A stretch of 64,000 nucleotides of DNA from Telopea speciosissima (lineage: Eukaryota; Streptophyta; Magnoliopsida; Proteales; Proteaceae): contig NC_057924.1 in NCBI RefSeq assembly GCF_018873765.1, positions 930,001-994,000 on the forward strand. Reading direction: 5' to 3'. The first letter of the stretch is position 1, and each line of letters opens with the position of its first letter. The notes under the pieces were generated by a model, which saw nothing but the letters and a program-made list of their open reading frames with translations, had not been told where the DNA came from and did no database searches. The position numbers and the translations under genes were made by a program. Positions 48,481 to 61,000 of the stretch are shown here, piece by piece.

Positions 48481-49017
48481 GTGAGAATTGAGGTGCTGGT
48501 GTTGCGAGCTAAATTATCAACGCCACCCCTGAGGTTTGCTAATATTTTAAGACACACCCACAAAATATAGAAATACCAATTACCTCCCTTGCTTTAGAAA
48601 ACAAATTACACACCCCCCTACCGTTGCAATTCATTGAATTATATAGTGTTTACTGAAGTGCATGACTCTGATTTTATCACTGATTTTGTAACCTCTCTTT
48701 TCTAACCTTTGTCTCCCTCTTTTGAGTAATTTGGTATGGGGACAATATAAGTAATTTCATTCAGCTTAGCTTGGATAAATGGTTCAATTTGAGCCAAGGC
48801 TATAAAAACATGTATAACTTTAACCTAACCCAAATCATCTTCATCTACCTTTGAGCTATGCTACAAAAGAGTTCACCCAAGCCAAAGTCAAGTTTAGTTT
48901 TCCAATCTTCGCGATGAATCCTACGACAATTTCTTCAATGGTGCTGTCTTTTTCTGGTCAGAAATCAAAACCTAGGTCAACTTGAGGAATGAATAGGAGT
49001 CTTGCAAAAGCAAGAAC

Positions 49018-49372
49018 AACTATAGTTGTCAAGGCAACCCAAGGCATTGGAGGGGCTCCTAAGCAACAAGGAGCTCGCATAAGCATTGCCTAGGCACCCT
49101 AAGTGTGTAGTATATGCATATATATAATATAGCAATGATAATTTGTATAACTATGCTTATGCAACATAGAAGACATATCAAACAATATGGTATAATTACT
49201 AGTACTGACTTAATATGAGATAATCGATAATAACAAACAAGAAATAAAATATAATATTAACATGTTCGTAAAAACCAAGAAATAAACATAAATCAACGTG
49301 AACTTATGAAGTGTAGAAGTCATCTTGGACCCAAGAAAGAGCTAGACGCCTAGGAGATGCCTTGGCAACAGT
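49018..49372. mobile_element. Possible hAT-like element (TAGTTGTCAAGGC ends)
   Basis: Left TAGTTGTCAAGGC and the reverse complement of the right end GACTGTTGCCAAGGC pair imperfectly. GCCTAGGC-type words lie inside. Flanks AAGAACAA and AAGAAGAG match at 6 of 8. Confidence 0.4.
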
Positions 49373-49675
49373 CAAGAAGAGCCATGTCTTGAAGATCTCA
49401 ATCGTTGTCCCTGCTACCCCCAAAACACGCCAGTGGATCCACTCCCCCATTAAAGGAATTGGAGTAATTGAGGTGCTGCAATTGAGGTGATAATTATTCT
49501 TGTCACACGCACACCAGTAAGATGGTGTCCACTCCTCTCTTGTACTTAATTTACAAGTATCTCCTAAGAGCATTGAGTAGACACATGGTCTCAACTAATG
49601 GACATATGGTCCTATTCCAGCCCCTACGATACACCCAAAGAACTCGACCCACTTACATTGTAATAGCATACATAC

Positions 49676-50207
49676 AATGTATTTGTGTTCCCCTCCTCCT
49701 TCCCCTTTTTCAAGCTCAATACAGATGCAGCCTTTAAGGACGGAAAGCAGGGAATTGGATTTGTGGTTCGATCTTACCGACAAAGGATTATCTCAGTAGT
49801 ATCCAAGCCTACGCTCTTCTCTTCGGTTCTCCAAGGGGAAGCCATTGCGGTTCGTGAGGGCCTTCTATATTGCATCTCGGAGTGTATTGACGATGTCCTT
49901 GTGGAGTCAGACTGTAAGGAACTCATCTCGTACCTATCCAATACTACCATGTCCCCCCCCCCCCCATTGAGCTGATTAACATCATGCAAGACATCCGTTC
50001 TTTGGTTGCTTGCTTTAATGCTTGTAGTTTTCATCATGTTTCAAGAGAGATTAACAGCGTGGCTGACTCTCTTGCTAGGAAAGCCCTGTCTCTAGCTTGT
50101 GAGACAGCTTGGCCGCCTTCCACTCCTTGGATTTCGGACTTATGTAATTCGGACTCCTCGCATTGGACACGCTTCAATAAATAAGTTTACTTCCTACCAA
50201 AAAAAAT
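49676..50207 (+). mobile_element. LINE 3' remnant with RNase H domain, 14-bp TSD (AATAGCATACATAC)
   Basis: TSD at 49662-49675 and 50208-50221. The plus strand encodes an RNase H-like (RVT_3) domain: LNTDAAFKDGKQGIGFVVRS, GEAIAVREGLLYC, VESDCKELISYL. After a poly-C frameshift near 49950-49964 it continues FHHVSREINSVADSLARKAL. It ends AATAAATAAG and an A-rich tail. A severely 5'-truncated, dead insertion. Confidence 0.85.
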
Positions 50208-50487
50208 AATAGCATACATACGGTCAAAAAGAGGGCTAGCCTGGCCTTGCCCATCGCTGAAATAACAAAAATATAGATGGCCAGGGTCAATCAGGGTCAA
50301 TCAAGGGTAGGCTGGGTTGGGTTGAGCCTGTTAGGGCTAGGTCTGGGCTGTGTGATATACCAGCCCAATCTTAGGTTGGGCTGGTCTTTGGTTAAACTAT
50401 GGGATTTAGGGCTGTGTAAATTATATCATTTCACATTAAAACTAAGGCCCAAACTTGTGGAAATCTAAATTCAGCCAATTCATTTGA

Positions 50488-50723
50488 GGATTTGGATCCT
50501 CTGCGGCCTGGGGTTGAGCGGCCATCGCGCTGCACTCAACTCACAGGCCGCCACATGGAATTAATGTTGTTCTAATAGTTGATAGATGGTGGCCTGGTAT
50601 TTTTAAAATTTTGAATTGTCACCATCTACCAACCATTGGATCGACATTAATTCCATGTGACGGGCTGTGAGTTGAGCGCAACACGATGGCTGCTCAACTC
50701 CAAGCCACAGACGATCCAAATCC
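50488..50723. mobile_element. Foldback MITE with perfect 9-bp TSD (TTCATTTGA)
   Basis: TSD at 50479-50487 and 50724-50732. Arms of about 90 bases: GGATTTGGATCCTCTGCGGC on the left and GGATTTGGATCGTCTGTGGC from the right. Both continue through TTGAGC...GCCATCG, CTCAACTCACAG and CACATGGAATTAATGT. Ends resemble the 29171 element. Confidence 0.88.
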
Positions 50724-51129
50724 TTCATTTGACCCCGTCAAACACTCAAAAGAATCTATCTCTCTCTCAACATGTATACATGGACTTTCTGACCTACTTC
50801 CTCATATTGATTTTTATGTAGAAAATTGAAAGACAATCGCTCTCTCTAGTTCCTCATATTGACTTACTTTGCAGAAAATTGAAGTCGGTCTCTTTCTCAT
50901 TTCAAATTCGAACCTACATCATCAATTCCAGTCTTTACCCCGAGGGATGGTCCAAGATTAATGCTGCAACAATTGTGAAATTACGAGGAAGTAATCAACT
51001 GACCAAGCACAACATGACATTGACCATGATGAGGATGTAAGTGGTATACATTTCTATGCCCATGGAGAGGATTCTTGGAGCAACGGGGCTTTAGTGATGG
51101 TGTAACTTTTTTCTGCATACAAGGTTTAT

Positions 51130-51760
51130 AAGGATGTCAATTTGAAATCGAAACCAAATACATAAATCGACCGTATAAAACTATACAGAATCGTACTGGT
51201 ACCATAGTTCAAAATCTCGCTGAAATTTCAAATATTTCAGTGGGTCCGATATAAGGTGGTTGGTCGAAATAAAATATGCAATATTTCGGAAATTTAAAAA
51301 AATTCGGTCTAAAAAATGTATTGTTTCGTTGAAATTTCGATTATTTTGTTTTGGTATTTCACTCATTTTGGCATTTTGCACCCCAAAATGACAAAGAAAT
51401 TCATAGAAAAAATATAATATTTCGGCAAAATTTCGGTCTAACCGAAATGGCATTCCGAGACGAGATTTAGTACTATGACTGGTACACTATTGGTGTGTTT
51501 GGAGCCACTTAGTCTTCTTCACCTTTAACCTCTATACTGACATTTGGTATCGTCCAGTGTTTGGAAGTTCAATGCCTATATTTGTATTGGGGGAAAAAAT
51601 GTTTTTAATACTGAATACAAATTGTACCGAATAGATGTGATATCGGTATTAGAAATACACTTTGTATTTGATACGGTACAGTTTCACTTCCTACTTTCTA
51701 TCTTCTGTATCATATCAAAACCGTACTAGATTCATGATACCGTACCAATTGACACCCTTA
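51130..51760. mobile_element. hAT-like element (AAGGATGTCAATT ends) containing a nested element
   Basis: Ends AAGGATGTCAATTTG and (reverse complement) TAAGGGTGTCAATTGG. Flanks AGGTTTAT (51122-51129) and AGTTTTAT (51761-51768) match at 7 of 8. It is interrupted by the 275-bp element at 51203. Confidence 0.65.
51203..51477. mobile_element. 275-bp hAT-like MITE with perfect 8-bp TSD (ACTGGTAC), nested
   Basis: TSD at 51195-51202 and 51478-51485. Ends CATAGTTCAAAATCTCG and (reverse complement) CATAGTACTAAATCTCG, with TTTCGG/CCGAAA words inside. Same family as 42691-43571. Confidence 0.85.
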
Positions 51761-52286
51761 AGTTTTATGCATGTCTACCATAGAACGAGTCGTGTACACA
51801 TTTTTTCTTCTTCTTTGGGTTCAAATTACATGCAAAGAAGTTGAATCCACGACCTTAACTCAGTTGAGACTTGAGACAAATACTTCTCAATTGTTTTTTG
51901 GTGGTAAAACAAACACTTATCATTAAGAGGGCACACTTGATTGGGTTTTAAAAACTATGCTATAACCTAATTAAATATAACACACGCGCACACATATTTA
52001 TAATGCCACACCATATCGTGCCAAAACATGGCACGATTCAACATTAATGCCTGCGAGCACTCTCCTTTTTTTTTTTTTGGATAGAATTGTGAGCACTTTC
52101 CTCACTCTTCCTTTCTGGCCCATTCATTAATGTAAGATTCTAAGTTAGATATATATATATAAAAAAAAAAAGTTTAGATTATTTTTTTAGGGAAATAGTA
52201 TACTGAGTGGTCGTGTGGTCCTTGAACTCAAAATCAGGAGTATGCAAATTTACCATCTTACCCCCAATTAAATAATAAAAAATGTC

Positions 52287-52889
52287 ATTTATATTGATAC
52301 CCCTGCATCTTGGTGCAAGGGTCACTCGAACAAGTAACGATCTCTTGCCTTTTTTTTTTTTAATTTAAAAAATGTAGAGTTGTACTGTACATGAAAAATC
52401 TGATCCATTAATATGAACAATAATATTATTAAGGAGAAAAAATATTAAATAAATAAAACACAACCAGGTGTTGACTTTGGTTTTGTAGTTTTTAAATAAC
52501 CAATAATCAAATAAAATAAAGTTTAACTCTCTATTCTCTATGGGGGTTAATATAAGATTTTTTTATATAAAAATTTATATTGATACTCCTGTATGTGCTT
52601 TCATTGCCCCCCCCCCCGCATTGGTGTAGGGGCCACGCGAACATGCAACGATTTCTTGCCTTTTTTTTTTGTTAAAAAAAATATATAGAGTTGTAATGTA
52701 AATGAAAAATCTGATCCATTAATATGAACAGTATTATTATTAAGGATAAAAAAATATTAAATAAATAAACACAAATAGGTGTTGACTTAGGTTTTGTAGT
52801 TTTTAAATAACCAAAAATCAAATAAAATAAAGCTTGAACTCTCTATTCTCTATGGGGGGGTTAATATAAGATCTTTTTATATAAAAATT
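52287..52889. repeat. Tandem duplication, period ~286 bp, two diverged copies
   Basis: Copies start at 52287 and 52573 (ATTTATATTGATAC). They share CTGATCCATTAATATGAACA, AGTTTTTAAATAACCA, CTCTCTATTCTCTATGGGGG and TTAATATAAGAT. Differences are mainly at C and T homopolymers. Confidence 0.9.
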
Positions 52890-53569
52890 TTGGGAGAGGG
52901 TTCACTAAGCAAACAGAGTACACGTTCTATACCTCCTCACATTTTTTTTTAAATCATTTTTTCTCTCTATTTAAAAAAATATTAATACAATAATGCTTGT
53001 GAGGAGGCATTGAGAGAGCATTTTCCCTAAAATTTATTGCTTATTTTTACACCATCTATAACATCATGAAACGGTTGTTGTTTTTATTATCATCACTGTC
53101 ACATAAATTATCATGGATGAGTCAATATGATAGAGGATCCTTACACGTCTCATTGGTCAATTTTCAAAGAAAATGAGTATATTGTATGAGTCAAAATTTT
53201 ATCTTAAGGTTGTGAAAAATTAATCATCTTTATTAATGCATGCTATTACATATTCGTGGTTATGGCATGTTCATAATTTTGAATCATGTTTTGTCTCGTC
53301 AAATTGTTACATACATACTCATATTGGGTTGAAACTTCACCTAGAGAGTTGATCTTCAAGACACAAAAACCTGATCTTTTGAAGCAGCAACATTTTGATT
53401 TTCCATAAATTTTAATAAAATTTCTAATGATTGCACTTATTTTGTTTTTGGTATTAAAATCTAATCTAATATTATTTAAACAAAACTAGACAACCACACA
53501 TAAACTAACATTGCTAGGATGGGTTTTATTTATTTATTTATTTATATTGCATATGAAAATTGCTACAAG

Positions 53570-53845
53570 TAGGGATGTAAATGAACAGCCAAAATCTGTT
53601 TCCGTATCTGTGTCTGCATCTATTTACCACTATCCGAATCCGTCCGAAAGCTAAATGGATACGGATAGGCTATAGTTATCCGAAAAGCTATATTTACATG
53701 TGAACGGATAAAATATCCGATCCGTATCCGTGTCCGTATCCATTTAGCACTATCCGAATCCGTCCTAAAGCTAATCGGATGCGGATGCGGATGCGGATGC
53801 GGATATAGCACTATTCGAGCCGAATCCGAGCCATTTACATCCCTA
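53570..53845. mobile_element. 276-bp hAT-like MITE with perfect 8-bp TSD (GCTACAAG)
   Basis: TSD at 53562-53569 and 53846-53853. Ends TAGGGATGTAAATG and (reverse complement) TAGGGATGTAAATGG. The interior repeats ATCCGTATCCG and GGATGCGGATGCGG. Same family as 48228-48480. Confidence 0.9.
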
Positions 53846-53853
53846 GCTACAAG

Positions 53854-55780
53854 TTAAAAGTAGAGTTCCATATATGTAATTTTTTTCTTTCAGGATGGAT
53901 CCATATATTTATTTGTACAAAAACATGAAGATATATCCAGAAAAATATAGAAATAAGAAAAATAAAAAAATGACAACCCAATAAATAAGAAAATTGTCAG
54001 GTATCTAAATGATACATATGATATTGATGGATAATGACTATAAGATATATTTTCATTTGAAAAATGAGTCTATTAATTTAGATATATAAGACAAGGATTT
54101 TTAATGTGCACTTTAAAAATAATATCTTCGTCAACAACATCCTTTATATTGCTAGGAGAAATCATATGATCTTATATTCTCAATTATTTTTACCAAAAAA
54201 AATATATTCTCAATTATAATATAATAATGTCTATTCATTTTGACAAGAAGAGGATTGCTAAAGTATATTTTAAAAATAGATAATATCTTATTGGACATAT
54301 TTTATACTAATAGTGGAAAAAAGGAATAATGTTCTCTTTGTTGAGAGAATAGTCCCAGATCAATTACCTCTGAGATCTTCTATCACCTCGTATGCATGTG
54401 AGTCTTTTCACCAATAATTCTACCTTTTAAATTGGATATTTACATGGTATTAGAGAGAATTTTCTTATTGGTTCTTCAGACCTCCTTTACGATCAACACT
54501 TGGATTTTGTAAATAGGTCATAAAATTGAAACAATACCATTGAAATAGAATTATAGAATCTTAATTAAGCAATCAATACTTATCAAAATAAAAAAAAAAT
54601 AAAAAAATTTACAAATATAATTCTTAATGAAGTAACCAACACTAATAAAAAAAATCAATTTTACAAATTAATTAAAGTTATCTTTTGTTTTGAGAGAGAG
54701 AGAGAAAATTAAAATATAGTGTTTCACTAGAAAAGATGGAATCAAGAATCCATGAGGAAAGGAGGGAAAAGGATAGCCAAACCATTAGGGTTGAATCTGA
54801 TGCGGATTAATGAAGACAACCTTCAAATCTTCGATCAATCAATGCAGATTTGGTTATTGCTTTTGATTCGGTATATATCCATCAATCTCCCACTTGGATG
54901 CACTAATACACATTATGTATTAGTGACTCATATCGCAACGTTTGGCAGTTTGACCAAGCTTATTTAAAGGCTTTTGTTTGGACTTTTTCATAAGTACTTT
55001 GCATGAGTGTTTTAATAAGAAATGGGCAAATGGAAGAGAGGGAGAGCATTTAGGCATTTGCAAATAAACAAAAGTTGAATGAGTAATGTAATTAGTGAAT
55101 TTGAGGAAATAATCTTCAAACAGAAAATCCCCTTTACATGGTCTTTACTAGGAAGCTTCCTTAATTAATGGTCCATTCTTTTTGAGCCATTTGTGGAATT
55201 CTATTTTGATCAAATCAATCGTTGGATAGAAAGACTAATAAGCTTTGATTAGTCACAAGTTGAGTTTCATACACGGCTCCGTTATATGGTGTCCCATATT
55301 AGAAGTTGGTGCTGCTAATTAAGAAAAACTTTTCTTGATTTGTCTTTTAAAAAGTGTTTAATTTTCGTGAAACTATGTATAGTTACATTGAACTGTCATC
55401 ATCCTAAGTGGTATAAACTATATAAAAAAATCATTACGTACTTTTTGTTACCAAAATATCTCGGCGTTCTCTATCGACTACAGTTTGTATATGTGGACAA
55501 CATCATCATCGTGACAAGCTCAATGTAACCAACAAGGTACCTAAGGATTCTAGGTATGAATATGTCAATTTCTTTCAACCAAACAAAAGCCAATATCAAA
55601 TGTCCACCAAAAGCACTATAGTTGCTTTAACTTGGATGTTAACTCACATAATTGAGTTGTTGGTTTACAACAATAGATGGTTTTGTCTGGTTGGTGACTC
55701 TGTATACCTAAAGGTATCATAGAGAAAGTATTTAAAATATAAAGTGAGCTTTGGAAGTTGTAAGTTACAATCTTTCCAAT
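53854..55780. other. AT-rich intergenic DNA
   Basis: No supported gene. A possible copia reverse-transcriptase remnant (YVDNIII) around 55480-55525 is too short to call. Otherwise only AT-rich sequence and short ORFs. Confidence 0.5.
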
Positions 55781-55790
55781 TAAACTTTAA

Positions 55791-55922
55791 GGAGAATGTT
55801 CTCTGTGCCGCAGCGTTGCCTGCGCCCAGGCACATGGGCAGCCTGTGTAGAGGGGCAGGTGATCATTGCGCCCACCCCCATGTGTCTGGGCGCAAGCTGC
55901 GCTATGACACAGAGAGCGTCCC
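55791..55922. mobile_element. 132-bp MITE with 10-bp TSD (TAAACTTTAA)
   Basis: TSD at 55781-55790 and 55923-55932. Ends GGAGAATGTTCTCTGTG and (reverse complement) GGGACGCTCTCTGTG. Inverted arms continue to TGCGCCCAGGCACATGGG / TGCGCCCAGACACATGGG. GC-rich compared with its surroundings. Mutator-like by TSD size. Confidence 0.85.
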
Positions 55923-55932
55923 TAAACTTTAA

Positions 55933-57479
55933 TCCATTTTTTTAAAAATTTTTAATAATGAACATTTTCATTTTATTTTTCAATTAAAATTTTAACAACC
56001 TCATTGCCAATGTTTACAAGGGAAGACTGCTCCCAAAGTATTGTGAGCTAAACCTTATGGAAAACTGTGATCACATCACAATAATAGTAAGATTCCTTCC
56101 ATGCCTTTCCTTATAAGGTTAGCTTTTTCTTTTGGAGTTTCCCTTTCCCCGGACATCCTGGAATATGTAGTACCTTGGAAGTGACAGGTTGCATGTAAAA
56201 TGGCCTAATTGGCCTTGTAACATCATAAGACCAAGTACTTTATTTATCGTTTGGGAGTGTGGTTCCTACACCTTTATGTCTCTTTCTCTCTTCCTCTCTA
56301 TTATTAATTTGGGAAAAAGGTTCTCAACTGTTGGGTAGGACACATTAACAGCCTATTTGCCCATCTCTCTGATTCTCGTATGAAATGATCTCATTGTCCT
56401 CCTATAATACCGGTTTGATGTACCTTATTGGTATGTTTCCCTATGTTTCTTGGTCAGAGAATCCTCTTTCTATATATATATATATATATATTTTTTTTTT
56501 GTATCTATATTGTACACATGTACCAAATAATGCAGAATGCTTTGGATCAATGAATCAAACGGATAAGATCCTCCCATCCAAAACTTGACCACCCAACTCA
56601 TGGAGTTCCAATTAATAACCATCGTGCCTCTAATTAAGTTGGGAATAGGGACACTATATATATATTAAGATTATTTCCATGATTAGGTCTTAATTAATTA
56701 AACGGGCTTTGCTCTTGTAGTTTAAGTATGTAATAGAGAAAGTTAACAAGTGAGCCTAAGTTTTCATAATTTTCTATCTAAACCTAAAGTCAACTAAATG
56801 GCTCATTGTATAGAGACAGGATCTTTTCTCAACATCTTTCAAAATGTTTATTAAAATTCATTACTAGAGACAATTCTATGAGAATTCTTTATAAATTTAA
56901 AAATAAGGGAATAAGAACGTCTATTCCTAGATACATGAGCACGAAAAATTATCATCTCGTTCCTTGTGAAATAAAAATCCCATCTATGTTGATGTCCTTG
57001 TGCATCTTCTCATTGGCTTACCACGTTGATGTAACGGTTACCAAGCAACGATCTCTTACCCTAAAAATAAATAAGATATTCTATCAAAAAAATAAATAAA
57101 TAAATAAATAAGATATATAAAATAAAATAAAAAATTAGAAAATATTTTTTTAAACATTTTCTATCCCTACTAGATGAAGAGCTCATAGACCGGGTTCCTT
57201 CACGACCATGTATGGAAACTGGCCCAAAAAGCGTAGATGCTAAAATGCTCCTGATGCAATGGGACCCACTCCCGCCCACCTTGCAAGACTGTGCAAGTTA
57301 AAAAAAGAGGGTCTGGATCTGCCACATCAGCACTCCAAATGTCGTTGGTGCTGACATTAAAACCTCCAGTGTAGTGACAGGAAACAACCGTATCAGTTGC
57401 ACTTTTAACAAAAAAATAGAAATAGAAATAGATTCTCCAAAAAGAAAATGGGAAAATAACTACCATTTTGTAGTAGTCA
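55933..57479. other. Intergenic DNA upstream of the VSR promoter region
   Basis: No supported gene. A TA microsatellite lies at about 56472-56490 and an A-rich run of AAATA units at about 57087-57110. Short ORFs are without recognisable similarity. Confidence 0.5.
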
Positions 57480-58089
57480 CTCTCATTTAACCAATCATCC
57501 TGTCATGATTCGTCATTCTAACTACTTTCACAAACTATTTTTACTGCTTCGTCGATTTGAGGAGTTATTTGGAAGGTCCAGATCAGATGTTCTGATGCCA
57601 ATCAGATGGACATGGGTAAGAACTGTGGGTCCTATCATCATGACTCTAACTAAAACTAATAAAAATGGGATCCTTCCTTCACACATGTCAGATAATAGGA
57701 AGAAGCAAGGAGTACGCAAGGAGTCATCGGTCATTCCTGAAAAAGAGAGGCCTATTCTAATGAACCGAAGAAATGTCTCTCTCTCCCTCTCTCTCTCTCC
57801 CTGTGTGTCTCGTCCCTGGTAGTTCCGCTTGCTCCGTCAACCTTCCCATGTCGTATATTTTACGGCATAGAGAGTGGTAGACGAGAAGAAAAGTCTCCTC
57901 CCTCTCTCTCTCTCTCTTCTTGCATTCATTTTCTCTCTCTCTCTCTCTCCCCACCTGGAGACCGTTAGGAAGTATCCTGCCACACTAGACCCGATTTCTC
58001 TTCAGCTTCTGCACTTCTTCTGAGCATCCATTTCTCTGGCTTCAGCTTATAAGAATAGTCTCAAAAACATAACCAAAAATTAGATTTCA
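57480..58089 (+). promoter_or_regulatory. Upstream / 5' leader region of the VSR gene with CT microsatellites
   Basis: It contains two CT-rich microsatellites (about 57775-57802 and 57900-57948) within 320 bases of the VSR start codon, a common feature of plant core promoters and leaders. The ATG at 58090 is chosen because the signal peptide follows directly. I see no clear TATA box. Confidence 0.4.
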
Positions 58090-61000
58090 ATGTCGATTTT
58101 CTTAGAATTCGTAGCTCTATTACTGCTCTCAATATTGTTTGGTAGTTCTACACATGTTTATGCTCGATTCGTTGTGGAGAAGAACAGTATCAGTGTTCTC
58201 GCACCAGAGAAGCTCCGTTCCAACCACGATGGATCGATTGGAAATTTCGGCGTTCCTGACTATGGCGGTAGCCTGATGGGATCCGTTGTTTATCCTAAAA
58301 TGGGTACCAAAGGCTGTAGTTCCTTCGAAGGCAACAACAGTTTTAATTCTCGGTCTTACCTTCCTAATATTATTCTTCTCGATCGTGGAGGTAATTAGTT
58401 GATTTCAATTCCACTTTCTGGTAATCTGGATTTTAGTGATGAACTGGGCAGTATTCATGACGGGAAGTTGTTGGTGTTTATTGGGCTACCTTTGAACACA
58501 CGTTTTTTTTTTCTTTCTTCCAGTGATTGTTTGTTGTTTATTTCTGAATTTCTATTTTGATTTGTTATCAGTCATGGAGTATCAAGTAGTGGGTAGATTT
58601 TTTTTTTTTCCAATGACCTTGTAGGATTGTCTATTTCTAGCATTTATCTTTTGGATAACCTGCCTAGAGTTAACTCCTCTGCTTTTCTGTTCTTTCTTTC
58701 TATTTTTTCTCCTCATTTGGATTCTCTTTTTTCTCTCCTTCATATTTTGCAATTGATTTGATCGTCCGTTGACCACTAATTTATTTTTTTGGGCTTTGCA
58801 ATTCATAATCCTGCAAAGTTCATGTTCTTCCGTGGTAATTTGTTAATTTAAGATATATAATAGGAAATCTTCGTAACTGATCATGTTAGTTTTCATAGGA
58901 TACAGTAGTTTTGTATTAGATTTTTTATATGTTTCTTCCCCCCTGTATATTCTTTCCTTTTCTGCAAGTTCCTTGTACATCAAGATACTAGTACTGAAAT
59001 TCTATTTATTGAGAACACTTTACCAACAGAAGGTACGGTGGAATTCCTGCAATTTGCATCAGTTTCTAATTCTTGCATAGAAAGAAACCTTCCATATTGA
59101 GTATCTCCTAATAATTTGTTGGTGTCTGCTATTTCTTAATTTCCTAAACTGAGTCTTATTGATTTGTTCCATTTTTACCCTGCAGAATGCTACTTTGCTT
59201 TGAAGGTATGGCATGGTCAAGAGGCCGGAGCTGCTGCTGTTTTAGTTGCTGATAACATAGATGAGCCTTTGATAACCATGGATTCTCCGGAAGAGAACAT
59301 TGATTCCGATGGTTACATAGAAAAGATCAAAATCCCATCAGCTTTGGTGAGTCGGTCCTTTGGCGAGAGCTTGAAGAAAGCCTTGCAGGATGGTGATGAG
59401 GTTGTCATAAAATTAGACTGGACAGAATCCATGCCCCACCCTGATGAGAGAGTTGAATATGAATTCTGGACCAATAGCAATGATGAGTGTGGGGCCCGAT
59501 GTGATAAGCAGATGAACTTTATTAAGAATTTCAAGGGTCATGCTCAGATTCTTGAAAGGGGTGGTTATACCCTGTTCACACCCCACTACATAACTTGGTA
59601 CTGTCCAGAAGCCTTCATTCTCACCAGACAATGCACATCTCAGTGCATAAACCACGGGAGGTACTGTGCACCTGACCCGGAGCAGGATCTTGCAGCAGGG
59701 TATGACGGGAAAGATGTGGTATTTGAAAACTTGAGACAGCTTTGTGTACACAGAGTTGCCAATGAGAGCAATCGGTCTTGGGTTTGGTGGGATTTTGTGG
59801 CAGATTTTCATATCAGGTGTTCAATGAAGGAGAAGAGATACAGCAAAGAATGTGCTGAGGATGTCATGAAATCACTTGGTGGGTACTAATATCAGTTATA
59901 TTGGTGCACAAATAGTTTTATTTTGTCTTCCAACTATTTCCTTTTTAATGTCTGTCATGCTAATGGTTTTAAGCTTATGCATCAGATTTGCCAATTGAAA
60001 AGATTAAAAAATGCATGGGTGATCCTAATGCCGATGTGGAGAATGAAGTTTTGAAGACAGAGCAAGACCTCCAGGTATTTTTCTTTTCTGTAACTGTTCT
60101 ACTTTTCATTTATTTCCCCTATCAAAAATGGAAGAGGTTCTCATAAACTTTCATCTTGTATGAAATGTATTTCAGAAAGTACTACTTGAGTTTAGATTTT
60201 CTGTCTTAAGCATAGTAGACTTATGAATTTATTATTTGCATTTCAAGAAATATCTCAGCTGAAAATGTTCGCCGTGTCTCAAGACATAGCATACTCATAA
60301 ATTGATATTTTCATTTGAATGATAAGTAGTCTCATTGCCTTTCTTCTTTTTACATAATCTTAGGTTGGTCGAGGATCTCGGAGTGATGTTACCATCTTAC
60401 CAACCCTAGTCATTAACAATGTTCAATATCGAGGTTTGTTATGCATCATTCATGTTAAGCTAAATTATATTACTTATGGTGTTATCCTCCTTGTTTCTTC
60501 CCCATTCATGATGCATGCATGAGGATCATATTCAGAAATGTTATGGAAGACTTTTTTTGGATTATGAACTTATCTGTAAAAATGAACAAGTTGATTGTAA
60601 TGAGTAATACAAAATCATGCCAGACTGGGTTAGTTGTTAGAAAATTTTTATAATTCAGTTCATCAAGTTTCATGAAGTTGATATTGATTTAGTCCTCTTT
60701 TGGTTGGGTGAGGGTGAGAGTTACGCTGAGGCTGAGCTGAAGACAGCGTTTCTGCCCATACCTTTGATGTTAAGATTCATGGTCTGTAACAACTAATCAC
60801 AATATTTGCCCAAAAATCTTTTATCTGCATGTTGCTTCATGTCTCAGAGAAACCACAGACAAATGCATTATTTGTTAACATATTTGATATTTACAGCTTG
60901 CTTCTGCTCTCTATGTTTCAGTAGATTTTCATCAATTTGCTCGACTTTCCAAGTAGACTAGTGTATTTAATTGTGATATGTTAATATTAGTTTTCATACT

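Noticed and set aside
55480-55525. YVDNIII peptide resembling the copia reverse-transcriptase YVDD box
   Set aside because: Only about 10 residues, with Asn in place of the second Asp and no neighbouring RT or integrase similarity.
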